Shown piece after piece: positions 1 to 7,306 of a DNA stretch of 42,307 bases. The notes beneath the pieces were generated by a model that saw only the letters and a program-made list of their open reading frames with translations, was not told the origin of the DNA and searched no databases. A program made the translations under genes and the position numbers. The stretch comes from an uncultured Selenomonadaceae bacterium (GTDB taxonomy: Bacteria > Bacillota > Negativicutes > Selenomonadales > Selenomonadaceae). Numbering within the stretch: position 1 is the stretch's first letter; the number at the start of each line of letters is the position of its first letter. The stretch covers positions 1 to 42,307 of the forward strand of contig CAJOMO010000015.1 in the NCBI GenBank assembly GCA_905235685.1, given 5' to 3'.

Positions 1-381
1 ATGAACTTTCTGCTGGGTCCGGGTGAACTTGTTTCCCTGGAAAGTGATCGGACAGCTGTTAAAGCTGAAAGCAATGGAGAGCTTCTGCTGGATTATCAGG
101 GGATTACCGGCAAGGCCCGCGTTTCCAATTCTCAGGATGGCGAACAGGTGCTGGTCGTCAAGGGCAGCAGGGGACTGATACAGGTAAATGATTTCTGGAA
201 AAGCGGCGATGGTTTACTTGAAACAGATGGTGTCTATTCTGATATGCATGAAGAGCTGATCTCGGATTTCTACTATGAGCTTAAACATTTTGCGGATCTG
301 GTTGATAATGGTATCTTAAGCTCACCGATCATGAGTGAAAAGGCTTCGCTGGATATCATCAGGATAACTGAAAGGGTTTAG
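1..381 (+). CDS. C-terminal part of a Gfo/Idh/MocA-like oxidoreductase (5' end outside window)
   Basis: The frame is open from the first base, so the true start is probably upstream and the ATG at position 1 is likely internal. The 126 visible residues resemble the C-terminal domain of NAD(P)-dependent Gfo/Idh/MocA sugar oxidoreductases: a beta-rich stretch followed by a helix with the pattern FYYELKHFADLVDNG, then a short serine-proline segment and a final helix (ASLDIIRITERV). The substrate cannot be told from this domain because the N-terminal Rossmann fold is missing. It ends 5 bp before nagA, so it probably belongs to the same amino-sugar operon. Codon style (ATC, CTG, GGT) matches nagA and the 5' part of murQ but not the rest of the window. 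Family assignment is moderate, from the C-terminal pattern only. Confidence 0.5.
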   Translation: MNFLLGPGELVSLESDRTAVKAESNGELLLDYQGITGKARVSNSQDGEQVLVVKGSRGLIQVNDFWKSGDGLLETDGVYSDMHEELISDFYYELKHFADLVDNGILSSPIMSEKASLDIIRITERV

Positions 382-386
382 TAATT

Positions 387-1544
387 ATGATCATTCAAAG
401 CAAAAAAGTTTATTTTGAAGAAAAACTGGTTCCAAAACAGATCAGTATCAGAGATGGAAAGATCAACGGTGTCTATCCCTATGGTCTGTACAAGGCAGAT
501 CTTGACTATGGGGAGCTGATCATCATGCCGGGTCTTTGCGATGTGCACAATCACGGTTATAACGGCTGCGAGTCCAATAATGCGACGGCCAGGTGGCTGA
601 AGGAATGGACAAGCTATCTGCCCAGTGAGGGGGTTACTTCGACGCTGGCGTCGATCTCTTCTTTTCCCAAAGAGGGTCTGCTGAAGGCTTTGAAAAATAT
701 CGGGGAATATATCGATAAACAGAACAGCAAGGGAACGCAGATCCTGGGTGTCTATGAAGAAGGTCCGTTCATTTCTTCGGGTAAGGAAAGAGGAGCGCAG
801 AATCTGGCTTTCCAGATCATTCCGGATAAGAAGGTCATCGATGAATTCAATGAGGCCTGCAACGGCCATCTGCTTTATGTGATGATCGCTCCGGAAATGC
901 TTAAAGGTGATTATAGGGTCATCGACTATTGTGTAAGCAAGGGCATGAAAGTTGCCTTGGGCCATACCGGCGCTTCCTTTGATATCTGTAAAGAAGCGAT
1001 CGGCCATGGGGCCATCTCTTTCACCCATACCTACAATGGCATGAAGGGTCTGCATCATCGGGAACCGGGAGTCGTCGGAGCGGCGATGTATTTTGATGAA
1101 TGTTATGCCGAATGCATCTGCGACGGCATCCATGTCAATAAATATGCAGCTAATATCCTGGCTAAGACCAAGGGCAAGGATAAGCTGATCCTGATCACGG
1201 ATTCCGTCAACATCAAGGGTCTCAAACCGGGTACATACCGTTTCGAGGAAAAGGGCCGGATCTGTACGATCACCAAAGACGGGGTCGGTTATATCACGGG
1301 TACGGATACGCTGGCAGGCAGCTGCCACCGGCTGAATCACATTCTGGATTATGCGATCCATGATGCCGGTATCGATCCGGTAACGGCGATGAATGCGGTG
1401 ACGGTCAATCCGATGCGAATGCTGGGTATCAATGACAGAGGTCTGATCAAAGAGAATTATCAGGCTGATCTGGCTGTATTTGATAAACGTTATAACTGTA
1501 AGGCAACTTATATTGCCGGCAGGTTGTGCTGGAGGGAAGAATGA
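387..1544 (+). CDS. nagA: N-acetylglucosamine-6-phosphate deacetylase
   Basis: This 385-residue protein hydrolyses GlcNAc-6-phosphate to glucosamine-6-phosphate and acetate in the cytoplasm. It is an amidohydrolase-superfamily enzyme of the usual NagA length. Visible motifs are the metal-binding HNHG near residue 51, EEGPF around residue 127, GHTGAS near residue 192, the NagA signature THTYNGMKGLHHREPG near residue 213, CDGIHV, and ITDS carrying the catalytic Asp near residue 272, then AGSCHRLNH. The ATG at 387 follows AAAGGG with about 10 nt spacing. The stop overlaps the murQ start (ATGA), so the two are translationally coupled. NagA would use the GlcNAc-6-P released by MurQ. Its codon usage (Ile almost always ATC, Leu mostly CTG) is unlike the genes from mupG onward. 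Confidence 0.92.
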   Translation: MIIQSKKVYFEEKLVPKQISIRDGKINGVYPYGLYKADLDYGELIIMPGLCDVHNHGYNGCESNNATARWLKEWTSYLPSEGVTSTLASISSFPKEGLLKALKNIGEYIDKQNSKGTQILGVYEEGPFISSGKERGAQNLAFQIIPDKKVIDEFNEACNGHLLYVMIAPEMLKGDYRVIDYCVSKGMKVALGHTGASFDICKEAIGHGAISFTHTYNGMKGLHHREPGVVGAAMYFDECYAECICDGIHVNKYAANILAKTKGKDKLILITDSVNIKGLKPGTYRFEEKGRICTITKDGVGYITGTDTLAGSCHRLNHILDYAIHDAGIDPVTAMNAVTVNPMRMLGINDRGLIKENYQADLAVFDKRYNCKATYIAGRLCWREE

Positions 1545-2365
1545 AAGAAAATCTGAGTAAACTGAAGACTGAAAACCGTAATGAGCGGACGATGGATATC
1601 GATCTGTTAAGTGTTGCGCAGATCCTGGAAATCATGAATGATGAAGATAATAAGGTCATTGCGACGATCAAAGAAGCTTTGCCGCAGATCGAGGCTCTGA
1701 TCAATGAGACGATAGCAGCCTACAAGAAGGGCGGGCGGATCATCTATATCGGCGCCGGTACGTCTGGCCGTCTGGGTCTGATGGATGCGGTCGAGGTCGT
1801 TCCGACTTTCAATTCCGATCGTTTCGTCGGTCTGATCGCCGGAGGCGAACACGCTTTTGTCAAGGCAGTTGAAGGTGCTGAAGACAGTAAGGAGCTCGCG
1901 GTCAGCGACTTGAAAGCATTGGGTCTGAATGAAAAGGACTTTGTGATCGGGGTGGCTGCTTCCGGAAGGACGCCTTATGTTTTGGGCGGCGTTGAGTTCG
2001 CTAAAAAAATTGACGCGGCGACCGTCGGCGTTTCCTGCGTGGAAAATTCCAAATTGGCTGAAGTTGTCGACATTTCGATTAACCCGATAACCGGCGCTGA
2101 AGTTATCACCGGCTCAACGCGAATGAAAGCCGGCACCGCCACCAAAATGATTCTTAACATGTTGACGACCGGCGCTATGATCAAAATCGGCAAAGTGTAC
2201 GGAAATTTGATGGTTGACGTTCGCGCCACCAATGAAAAACTGCGCGACCGCGCTTGCCGAATTGTCATGGCTGCCGTTAATTGCACTGAGGCTGAAGCCG
2301 TTGCCGCTCTCGAAAAATGCAGCGGACACGCCAAAAGCGCCATTAATTTTCTCAGAAAGGAGTGA
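1541..2365 (+). CDS. murQ: N-acetylmuramic acid 6-phosphate etherase (mosaic codon usage)
   Basis: MurQ cleaves the lactyl ether of MurNAc-6-phosphate to GlcNAc-6-phosphate and D-lactate. This is the committed step of MurNAc recycling. The 274-residue protein has the SIS-fold signatures: TERRN-like TENRNERT near residue 11, GAGTSGRLG near residue 68, LIAGGEHAF, KAVEGAEDS, GVAASGRTPYV near residue 141, GAEVITGSTRMKAGTA, and KVYGNLMVDV. The ATG at 1541 overlaps the nagA stop and is preceded by GGAGGGAAG. The protein lacks about 25 C-terminal residues relative to E. coli MurQ; the frame ends within the Shine-Dalgarno of mupG. Oddly, codon style switches around bases 1960-1990: ATC/CTG/GGT before, ATT/TTG/GGC and AAA runs after. 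The switch falls in a strongly conserved motif, as expected for homologous recombination or an assembly chimera. Confidence 0.88.
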   Translation: MKENLSKLKTENRNERTMDIDLLSVAQILEIMNDEDNKVIATIKEALPQIEALINETIAAYKKGGRIIYIGAGTSGRLGLMDAVEVVPTFNSDRFVGLIAGGEHAFVKAVEGAEDSKELAVSDLKALGLNEKDFVIGVAASGRTPYVLGGVEFAKKIDAATVGVSCVENSKLAEVVDISINPITGAEVITGSTRMKAGTATKMILNMLTTGAMIKIGKVYGNLMVDVRATNEKLRDRACRIVMAAVNCTEAEAVAALEKCSGHAKSAINFLRKE

Positions 2366-2369
2366 GACA

Positions 2370-3419
2370 ATGCAAAATGGAATATCTGTATACGCCGGAC
2401 TCGGTTACAAATTGGCGGAAAATATTTCGCTGATTCAAAAGGCGGCGAAATTGGGCTTGAAGCGCCTGTTCACTTCCGCGCAAGTTCCCGAAGCCGCCGT
2501 TAATTCCGAAAAATTTTTCAACGAATTTGCCGATATTATCACCGTTGCCGCCACGAACGATTTTGAAATTATCATCGACGTTAACCCCGAAAATGTAGAC
2601 GAATTTAATTTGGACGGGCTGATTCTGCGCCTTGACGATGGCTTTACCGTCGCGCAGATTGTCGAACTTAGCAAGCGCCGCAAAATTCAGCTTAACGCCT
2701 CAATCGTCGACGAAGATTTTTTGCAGAAACTTTTTGAGCGCAAAGCCAACTTCAAAAATATTTCCGCGCTGCACAATTTTTACCCGCATTTGAATACCGG
2801 ATTGGACGCTTATTTTTTCGTTGACCAAAATAAAATGTTGCACGATTTAGGAATAAGTGTCGGCGCGTTTGTTCCGAGCCTTGAAGGTAAGCGGCGTCCG
2901 CCGTTCGGTGAAGGTTTGCCCACGTTGGAAGACTGCAGAAATTTCTCAACCGATTTGGCGGCAAGATTTTTAGCGGCGCTCGGCACTGATTTTATCATTA
3001 TCGGCGACGGTTTGCCAACTGACGAGGAAATTGAAGCCGTGGCGAATATCCGCGAAAACGAAGTTATCATGAACGCTAAACTTTTAACCGACGATTTAAC
3101 GAGCGTGGATTTGCTGAATAACAGTTTTACGCGGCGTCCGGATATTTCTAAATCGGTAATTCGCGCAGTGGAAGGTAGACAGATTTTGAAAAAAATTGGC
3201 GGCAAAATTGCGGCTGATGATTTTCCGGTTGAAAGAAGTTTCGGCGATATCACGATTGACAATGAAAAATTTGGGCGCTACGCCGGCGAAGTTCAAATTG
3301 TCGAGGACGTTTTGCCCGCCGACGCCCGCACCAATACCGTTGCGCGCATTATCGACGAAGAAATTTTTTTAACGGGGTACATTAAGCCGCGCCAGAAATT
3401 TTCTTTCAGATTCATTTAG
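2370..3419 (+). CDS. mupG: 6-phospho-N-acetylmuramidase, DUF871/MupG family
   Basis: The 349-residue protein matches the DUF871 family. Its characterised member, S. aureus MupG, cleaves MurNAc-6-P-GlcNAc into MurNAc-6-P and GlcNAc in the cytoplasm. Visible family features are the N-terminal GISVYAGL strand of a TIM barrel, KRLFTS, the motif HNFYPHLNTGLD near residue 133, RPPFGEGLPTLE near residue 172, NSFTRRPDISKSVIR near residue 250, and the small C-terminal domain with FGDITIDNEKFGRYAGEVQI. The ATG at 2370 is chosen because AGAAAGGAG lies 8-10 nt upstream; the open frame extends further 5' into murQ without a ribosome site. Its product feeds MurQ directly upstream, so gene order supports the pathway. 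Codon style matches the rest of the window. Confidence 0.87.
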   Translation: MQNGISVYAGLGYKLAENISLIQKAAKLGLKRLFTSAQVPEAAVNSEKFFNEFADIITVAATNDFEIIIDVNPENVDEFNLDGLILRLDDGFTVAQIVELSKRRKIQLNASIVDEDFLQKLFERKANFKNISALHNFYPHLNTGLDAYFFVDQNKMLHDLGISVGAFVPSLEGKRRPPFGEGLPTLEDCRNFSTDLAARFLAALGTDFIIIGDGLPTDEEIEAVANIRENEVIMNAKLLTDDLTSVDLLNNSFTRRPDISKSVIRAVEGRQILKKIGGKIAADDFPVERSFGDITIDNEKFGRYAGEVQIVEDVLPADARTNTVARIIDEEIFLTGYIKPRQKFSFRFI

Positions 3420-3443
3420 GTTTTAAGTTCGGAGGTCCTTGAC

Positions 3444-4226
3444 ATGAAACCTAATGCTATGACGATGATTTTTATGCTTGCGACCTTAATTTGTACAACC
3501 GCGCTTGCCTCGCCGACTCTTGCGTTAAATTCTAAGGGCAAGGACGTTTTGACGCTCCAAAAAAAATTGTACGTGATTGGCTACGAAATTACCGAATTGG
3601 ACGGTGAATTTGGCGAAGAAACCGAACGCGCCGTTTCCGCTTTTCAAGAAGACAACGGTTTGAACGTGACCGGCGTTGTGACAAATTCAACCTGGCGCGC
3701 GCTGAAAAAGGCTAAGCCCGTTGCCGGACGCAGTTTGTCGGATTTGAAAATCGTGGACATCAACACGCTCGAAAACGTCAAGCCCAAAGACAAACCTAAG
3801 CCGATTGAGCCTGTCGAAGATTATTTTGTACCCTACGGCGAAACTTTTATCACCGAAGAGCAGGGCGTGGCGATAGTTGCCAGCGCCAAAAATTTTATCG
3901 GCGTCCCGTACGTTTTCGGCGGCACGACGCCCTCGGGTTTTGATTGTTCCGGATTTTTACAATATGTTTTTAAGCAGAATGGATTTATAATTCCGCGCCT
4001 GGCTGATGAGCAATATAATCTCGGCAAAGCGGCGAAAACTTCGCAATTGGTCGAGGGCGATTTGGTATTTTTTTCAACGTATCTTGAAGGCGCGTCGCAC
4101 TGTGGCTTTTATGTAGGTGATGGAAAATTTTTACACACGTCGTCGAGTAGGGGCGTTCGGATTGACTCACTGAGCAATGAATATTGGCAACCGCGATTTT
4201 TGGGCGGCAGAAAAATCACATATTGA
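3444..4226 (+). CDS. Secreted NlpC/P60 (C40) endopeptidase with peptidoglycan-binding domain
   Basis: This is a 260-residue exported cell-wall hydrolase. An N-terminal signal segment (about residues 1-25, hydrophobic, ending near ALASPTLA) precedes a peptidoglycan-binding type 1 domain (about 28-90: SKGKDVLTLQKKLY, GEFGEETERAVSAFQ). A proline/lysine linker follows, then an NlpC/P60 catalytic domain (about 140-260). The catalytic Cys is in FDCSGF near residue 169, the His in SHCGFYVG near residue 219, and the third polar residue is the His of LHTSSSRG. Such enzymes usually cut D-gamma-Glu-diaminopimelate bonds in stem peptides. The gene follows mupG by 24 bp with GGAGG upstream of the ATG, so it probably sits in the same recycling operon. 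A hairpin terminator follows directly. Confidence 0.9.
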   Translation: MKPNAMTMIFMLATLICTTALASPTLALNSKGKDVLTLQKKLYVIGYEITELDGEFGEETERAVSAFQEDNGLNVTGVVTNSTWRALKKAKPVAGRSLSDLKIVDINTLENVKPKDKPKPIEPVEDYFVPYGETFITEEQGVAIVASAKNFIGVPYVFGGTTPSGFDCSGFLQYVFKQNGFIIPRLADEQYNLGKAAKTSQLVEGDLVFFSTYLEGASHCGFYVGDGKFLHTSSSRGVRIDSLSNEYWQPRFLGGRKITY

Positions 4227-4238
4227 CAAAAAAAATAG

Positions 4239-4267
4239 CTCCTGTTGAAAAATCGGCAGGAGTTTTT
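4239..4267 (+). terminator. Rho-independent terminator after the NlpC/P60 gene
   Basis: A CTCCTG stem (4239-4244) pairs with CAGGAG (4257-4262) around a 12-nt loop and is followed by five T residues. It begins 12 bp after the stop codon and closes the murQ-mupG-peptidase unit. Confidence 0.75.
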
Positions 4268-4279
4268 ATGACTTAAGAA

Positions 4280-4324
4280 TGTTTCACGGTGGGTTTCACG
4301 TGTAACAAAAAAAATGTTTCACGG
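4280..4324. promoter_or_regulatory. Three GTTTCACG repeats, the central one parS-like
   Basis: TGTTTCACGG occurs at 4280-4289 and 4315-4324, and the 16-mer GGTTTCACGTGTAACA lies between them at 4292-4307. The central 16-mer matches the bacterial ParB site TGTTTCACGTGAAACA at 14 of 16 positions, and the outer copies match its left half. The cluster sits between a terminator and a tRNA gene, outside any coding region. It could be a degenerate ParB-binding centre or an unrelated operator; one sequence cannot decide. Confidence 0.35.
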
Positions 4325-4334
4325 CAAAAATTAA

Positions 4335-4406
4335 TGCGCTCGGCGGGAATCGAACCCACGCTTTCAGCTCCGGAGGCTAACGTCCTATCCACTGGACTAC
4401 GAGCGC
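4335..4406 (-). tRNA. tRNA-Arg (anticodon CCG)
   Basis: Read on the minus strand, 72 nt fold as a cloverleaf. The acceptor stem GCGCTCG/CGAGCGC has discriminator A. The D arm is GTCC/GGAC, the anticodon stem TTAGC/GCTGA holds the seven-base loop CTCCGGA (anticodon CCG, reading CGG), the variable loop has 4 nt, and the T arm is GTGGG-TTCGATT-CCCGC. The 3' CCA is not encoded (TTAA follows), so it must be added by a nucleotidyltransferase. It stands alone between the mupG and mreB units. Confidence 0.96.
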
Positions 4407-4473
4407 AACGCGAATTGAAATTTACCACAAAATTATTTTACTGTCAAGTCATACGACAATCACCGAAAATAGA

Positions 4474-4576
4474 GGGCGCCCAAGGATGGGCGCCCCCCGC
4501 GGCGCGCTTGTCACGTGATGTGACAATCCGCGCCGCTGTTTTCTTTGCAACTTTCTTTTGCGCCAAAAGAAAGTTG
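4474..4576. repeat. GC-rich palindromic intergenic element (three hairpins)
   Basis: Three strong inverted repeats follow one another. GGGCGCCC occurs at 4474-4481 and 4488-4495 (itself palindromic, 6-nt loop). GCGGCGCG at 4499-4506 pairs with CGCGCCGC at 4529-4536 and encloses TTGTCAC/GTGACAA (4508-4514, 4520-4526). CAACTTTCTTTT at 4548-4559 pairs with AAAAGAAAGTTG at 4565-4576 around GCGCC. No coding frame here is convincing. The layout is like dispersed intergenic palindromic repeats; the last hairpin could also act as a terminator-like barrier. Confidence 0.6.
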
Positions 4577-4591
4577 ATACTGAATTTTGTA

Positions 4592-4620
4592 TTGCAAAGC
4601 TAAAGAAATGCTGATAAAAT
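4592..4620 (+). promoter_or_regulatory. Candidate sigma-70 promoter for the mreBCD-mrdA operon
   Basis: TTGCAA (4592-4597) and TAAAAT (4615-4620) are separated by exactly 17 nt. Transcription would start near 4627 and leave an untranslated leader of about 70 nt before mreB. No other equally good pair was seen between the hairpin element and mreB. Confidence 0.5.
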
Positions 4621-4698
4621 ATTTGCGCTATAAATTAAGCGAGTTGGTTAAATATGGTAAAAAATTCCACCGACTGAATGAAGGGAGTAATTTTGTAG

Positions 4699-5736
4699 AT
4701 GTTTGGATTGTTTGGTGGATCGCGCGATATGGGAATTGATCTTGGCACGGCAAATACATTGGTACACGTCAAGGGCAAGGGAATTGTACTGCGCGAACCT
4801 TCAGTCGTTGCAATAGAACGAGATACAGGCGATGTGTTAGCGGTTGGCGATGAAGCTAAAAAGATGATAGGGCGCACGCCTGGCAATATAGTTGCGATTC
4901 GCCCAATGAAAGACGGCGTTATCGCTGACTTCGACGTTACGCAAACAATGTTAAAATATTTTATTCGAAAAGCAATGAATACGCGAGCCTTCGTCCGCCC
5001 GCGTGTGGTTGTGGGCGTACCTTCGGGCGTCACTGAAGTTGAAAAGCGCGCAGTTATCGACGCGGCACAACAAGCCGGCGCGCGTGAGGCTTACTTAATC
5101 GAAGAACCGATGGCGGCGGCGATTGGCGCGGGTTTGCCGGTGGAAGAGGCAACGGGCAATATGGTTGTCGACATCGGCGGCGGCACTACCGAAATTGCGG
5201 TTATTTCGCTCGGCGGTATCGTCACAAGCAAATCTATTCGCGTCGGCGGCGACGAAATGGATACTTCTATTGTTCAATATATCAAAAAACTTTACAATCT
5301 CATGATTGGCGAACGCACTGCTGAAGAAATTAAAATCAAAATCGGCACGGCGATTTTGACGCCGAAAACCGAAAAAACTTTAGAAATTCGCGGGCGCGAT
5401 TTGCTCAGCGGTTTGCCAAAAAATTTGACAATCCAATCAGCCGAAATTCGCGAGGCACTTGCCGACCCCGTTGAAAAAATCGTTACCGCCGTCAAAACTA
5501 CGTTGGAAAATACGCCGCCCGAACTTGCCGCGGACATTATGGATCACGGAATTATGATGACCGGCGGCGGCGCGCTTTTGTCGAATATCGATAAATTAAT
5601 TTCCACTGAAACCGGTATGCCCGTTTTAATCGCCGATGACCCGCTAAGCTGTGTTGGTGAAGGCACGGGGCGCTCCCTCGAAGATTTGAATCTTTTGAAG
5701 CGCGTCGTTATGTCTTCGAAAAAATCAAGGCAATGA
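4699..5736 (+). CDS. mreB: Rod-shape determining protein MreB (bacterial actin)
   Basis: MreB polymerises under the inner membrane and guides the elongasome that inserts lateral peptidoglycan. The 345 residues are full length for the family. Actin-fold motifs are visible: phosphate-1 [18 protein letters not shown] (about residue 13), the MreB-specific [15 protein letters not shown] near residue 73, [16 protein letters not shown] near residue 102, phosphate-2 [15 protein letters not shown] near residue 157, [10 protein letters not shown], and the adenosine motif MMTGGGALL near residue 287. The N-terminal MFGLFG could be the amphipathic membrane anchor. AAGGGAG lies 11 nt before the ATG. The stop overlaps the mreC start (ATGA). 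First gene of the shape operon. Confidence 0.97.
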   Translation: MFGLFGGSRDMGIDLGTANTLVHVKGKGIVLREPSVVAIERDTGDVLAVGDEAKKMIGRTPGNIVAIRPMKDGVIADFDVTQTMLKYFIRKAMNTRAFVRPRVVVGVPSGVTEVEKRAVIDAAQQAGAREAYLIEEPMAAAIGAGLPVEEATGNMVVDIGGGTTEIAVISLGGIVTSKSIRVGGDEMDTSIVQYIKKLYNLMIGERTAEEIKIKIGTAILTPKTEKTLEIRGRDLLSGLPKNLTIQSAEIREALADPVEKIVTAVKTTLENTPPELAADIMDHGIMMTGGGALLSNIDKLISTETGMPVLIADDPLSCVGEGTGRSLEDLNLLKRVVMSSKKSRQ

Positions 5737-6770
5737 AAAATCCCCGCAGTCGCAAGCGCAGAAACGAATCTGACAACAAAATCGCCGCGATTATTTTCGT
5801 GTTCATTTTCGTAATTGGCTGTACGTTTCTTGTGGCTAAGAGCAAAGTTGAAATTCCCGCCGCCGGTAAAACGTTGATGGCGTTTATGTCGCCCTTCCAA
5901 AATAGTTTTTCCTGGATTGGCAGTCAATTTTCTATGGCTAAAAATACTATCGAGGAAATTCAAAATTTGCAGGAAGAAAATCAACGCCTTCGCGCAGAAG
6001 TTCAAGATTTGCGCTCAAAAGATATCGCGGCGTCCGAATCCATTTCCGAAAATCAACGCCTGCGTGCACTTTTGGGCTACAAACAAGCCGCCCGCCAATT
6101 TGATTTAGTTGCGGCAAGTATCGTCGGGCGCGAATCTGCAACCTGGTCAAGCGTCGTTGTCATTAACCGCGGCACGCTTGACGGCGTCGCCGATAATATG
6201 GCTGTCGTTACTGAAATGGGCTTAGTCGGTCACGTTATGGAAGCCGGCTTGAATACGTCGAAAGTTCAACTGTTGCTTGACCCGCGCTCGCACGTTGGAA
6301 CTCTAATTCAGCGCGCAGATTCCCGCGTTGCCGGTATCGTCGAAGGCGATATTAATAATCCAAATTCGCCGGTAATGGTGAACATTCCAAAAGACGCGGA
6401 CGTTCAAGTTGGCGATGTCGTTGTGACTTCCGGATTCGGCGGCGTTTACCCCAAAGGTATTATCGTCGGCAAAATCCGCGAAATGCATAATGACGAAGGC
6501 GGACTTTTAAAGCACGGCGTTATCGATACCGCGGTTAATTTTGAAAAACTCGAAGACGTTGCAATTATCGTAAATTCGCGTGAAGCGCCGCCCGAGCCTT
6601 TGCCGCCGCCCGTTACAAACGAATCTAATGTTGACCCCGAATTAGCCGCCCAACAACTTAAACAGCAACAGCAAATTCAGCAGGAAGTTCAAAATCAAGT
6701 CAAACAGGCGCAGCAGCGGCAACTGGAACAGGCTCAACAATCTCAACAGCAACGAGGTATCGCTCAGTGA
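5733..6770 (+). CDS. mreC: Rod-shape determining protein MreC
   Basis: MreC is a bitopic periplasmic protein that activates PBP2 and links MreB to the synthases. The 345 residues have a short basic cytoplasmic N terminus ([11 protein letters not shown]), one membrane helix at about 17-37, a coiled coil at about 70-110 ([20 protein letters not shown]), and the beta-barrel domain with [39 protein letters not shown] and [17 protein letters not shown]. The final ~50 residues are strongly glutamine-rich (runs of QQQ), a disordered tail longer than usual. The start overlaps mreB by 4 bp and the stop overlaps mreD, so all three are coupled. Confidence 0.96.
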   Translation: MKNPRSRKRRNESDNKIAAIIFVFIFVIGCTFLVAKSKVEIPAAGKTLMAFMSPFQNSFSWIGSQFSMAKNTIEEIQNLQEENQRLRAEVQDLRSKDIAASESISENQRLRALLGYKQAARQFDLVAASIVGRESATWSSVVVINRGTLDGVADNMAVVTEMGLVGHVMEAGLNTSKVQLLLDPRSHVGTLIQRADSRVAGIVEGDINNPNSPVMVNIPKDADVQVGDVVVTSGFGGVYPKGIIVGKIREMHNDEGGLLKHGVIDTAVNFEKLEDVAIIVNSREAPPEPLPPPVTNESNVDPELAAQQLKQQQQIQQEVQNQVKQAQQRQLEQAQQSQQQRGIAQ

Positions 6771-7261
6771 AAATGGTTGTCTCGTGGACAATTTTAATCG
6801 TCCTGATGTACACATTGCAAACATCGCTCTTGCCATTTATCGGTTACAACGGCGTCAGCGCAAATTTAATGTTGCTTTTAACGGTGTCAACGGCGTTCAT
6901 TCACGGTTACCGGCAAGGAATTTTAATGGGGCTAATCACGGGCACTTTGCAGGATTTCACCACGGGAAGTTTTTTCGGTTGCACAATTTTAAGCTACATG
7001 ATTATCGGCTTGATATTCGGCAAATTTTCCGGACCGTTTTTCAAAGACCAAATGTTTTTTCCGGTACTAAGCGCGCCCGTCGCCGCCACAATGTATTTTT
7101 TCATAATGGCGGGCTTACTTTTCCTGCTCGGCTACAGAATAAATTTAACGCAGTCCATACAAACAATTTTACAGCCGCTGATTATTTACCAGATAATTTT
7201 TTCCTGGGCGGTTCATAAAGTTGTTTACAGTTTTTACAAATTTGCCGAGCGACACGGCTAA
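6767..7261 (+). CDS. mreD: Rod-shape determining protein MreD
   Basis: This 164-residue hydrophobic protein has five or six predicted membrane helices (for example ILIVLMYTLQTSLLPFIGY near the N terminus, where the L-P-F pattern is typical of MreD). GLITGTLQDFTTGSFFG in the middle is the recognisable family block. MreD is an integral inner-membrane member of the elongasome. The start is GTG at 6767, overlapping the mreC stop; an ATG two codons later is an alternative. It is followed 45 bp later by mrdA. Confidence 0.9.
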   Translation: MKMVVSWTILIVLMYTLQTSLLPFIGYNGVSANLMLLLTVSTAFIHGYRQGILMGLITGTLQDFTTGSFFGCTILSYMIIGLIFGKFSGPFFKDQMFFPVLSAPVAATMYFFIMAGLLFLLGYRINLTQSIQTILQPLIIYQIIFSWAVHKVVYSFYKFAERHG

Positions 7262-7306
7262 GGCGTTTTGGTCATTGCCGAAACGTTTTTTTATTGGAGT
7301 GATTCG

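Noticed and set aside
378..1361. Minus-strand open frame opposite nagA
   Set aside because: nagA has clear family motifs on the plus strand; the reverse reading has none.
4289..4603. Small plus-strand open frame between the peptidase gene and mreB
   Set aside because: It runs through the tRNA-Arg gene and the palindromic element, so it is not a gene.
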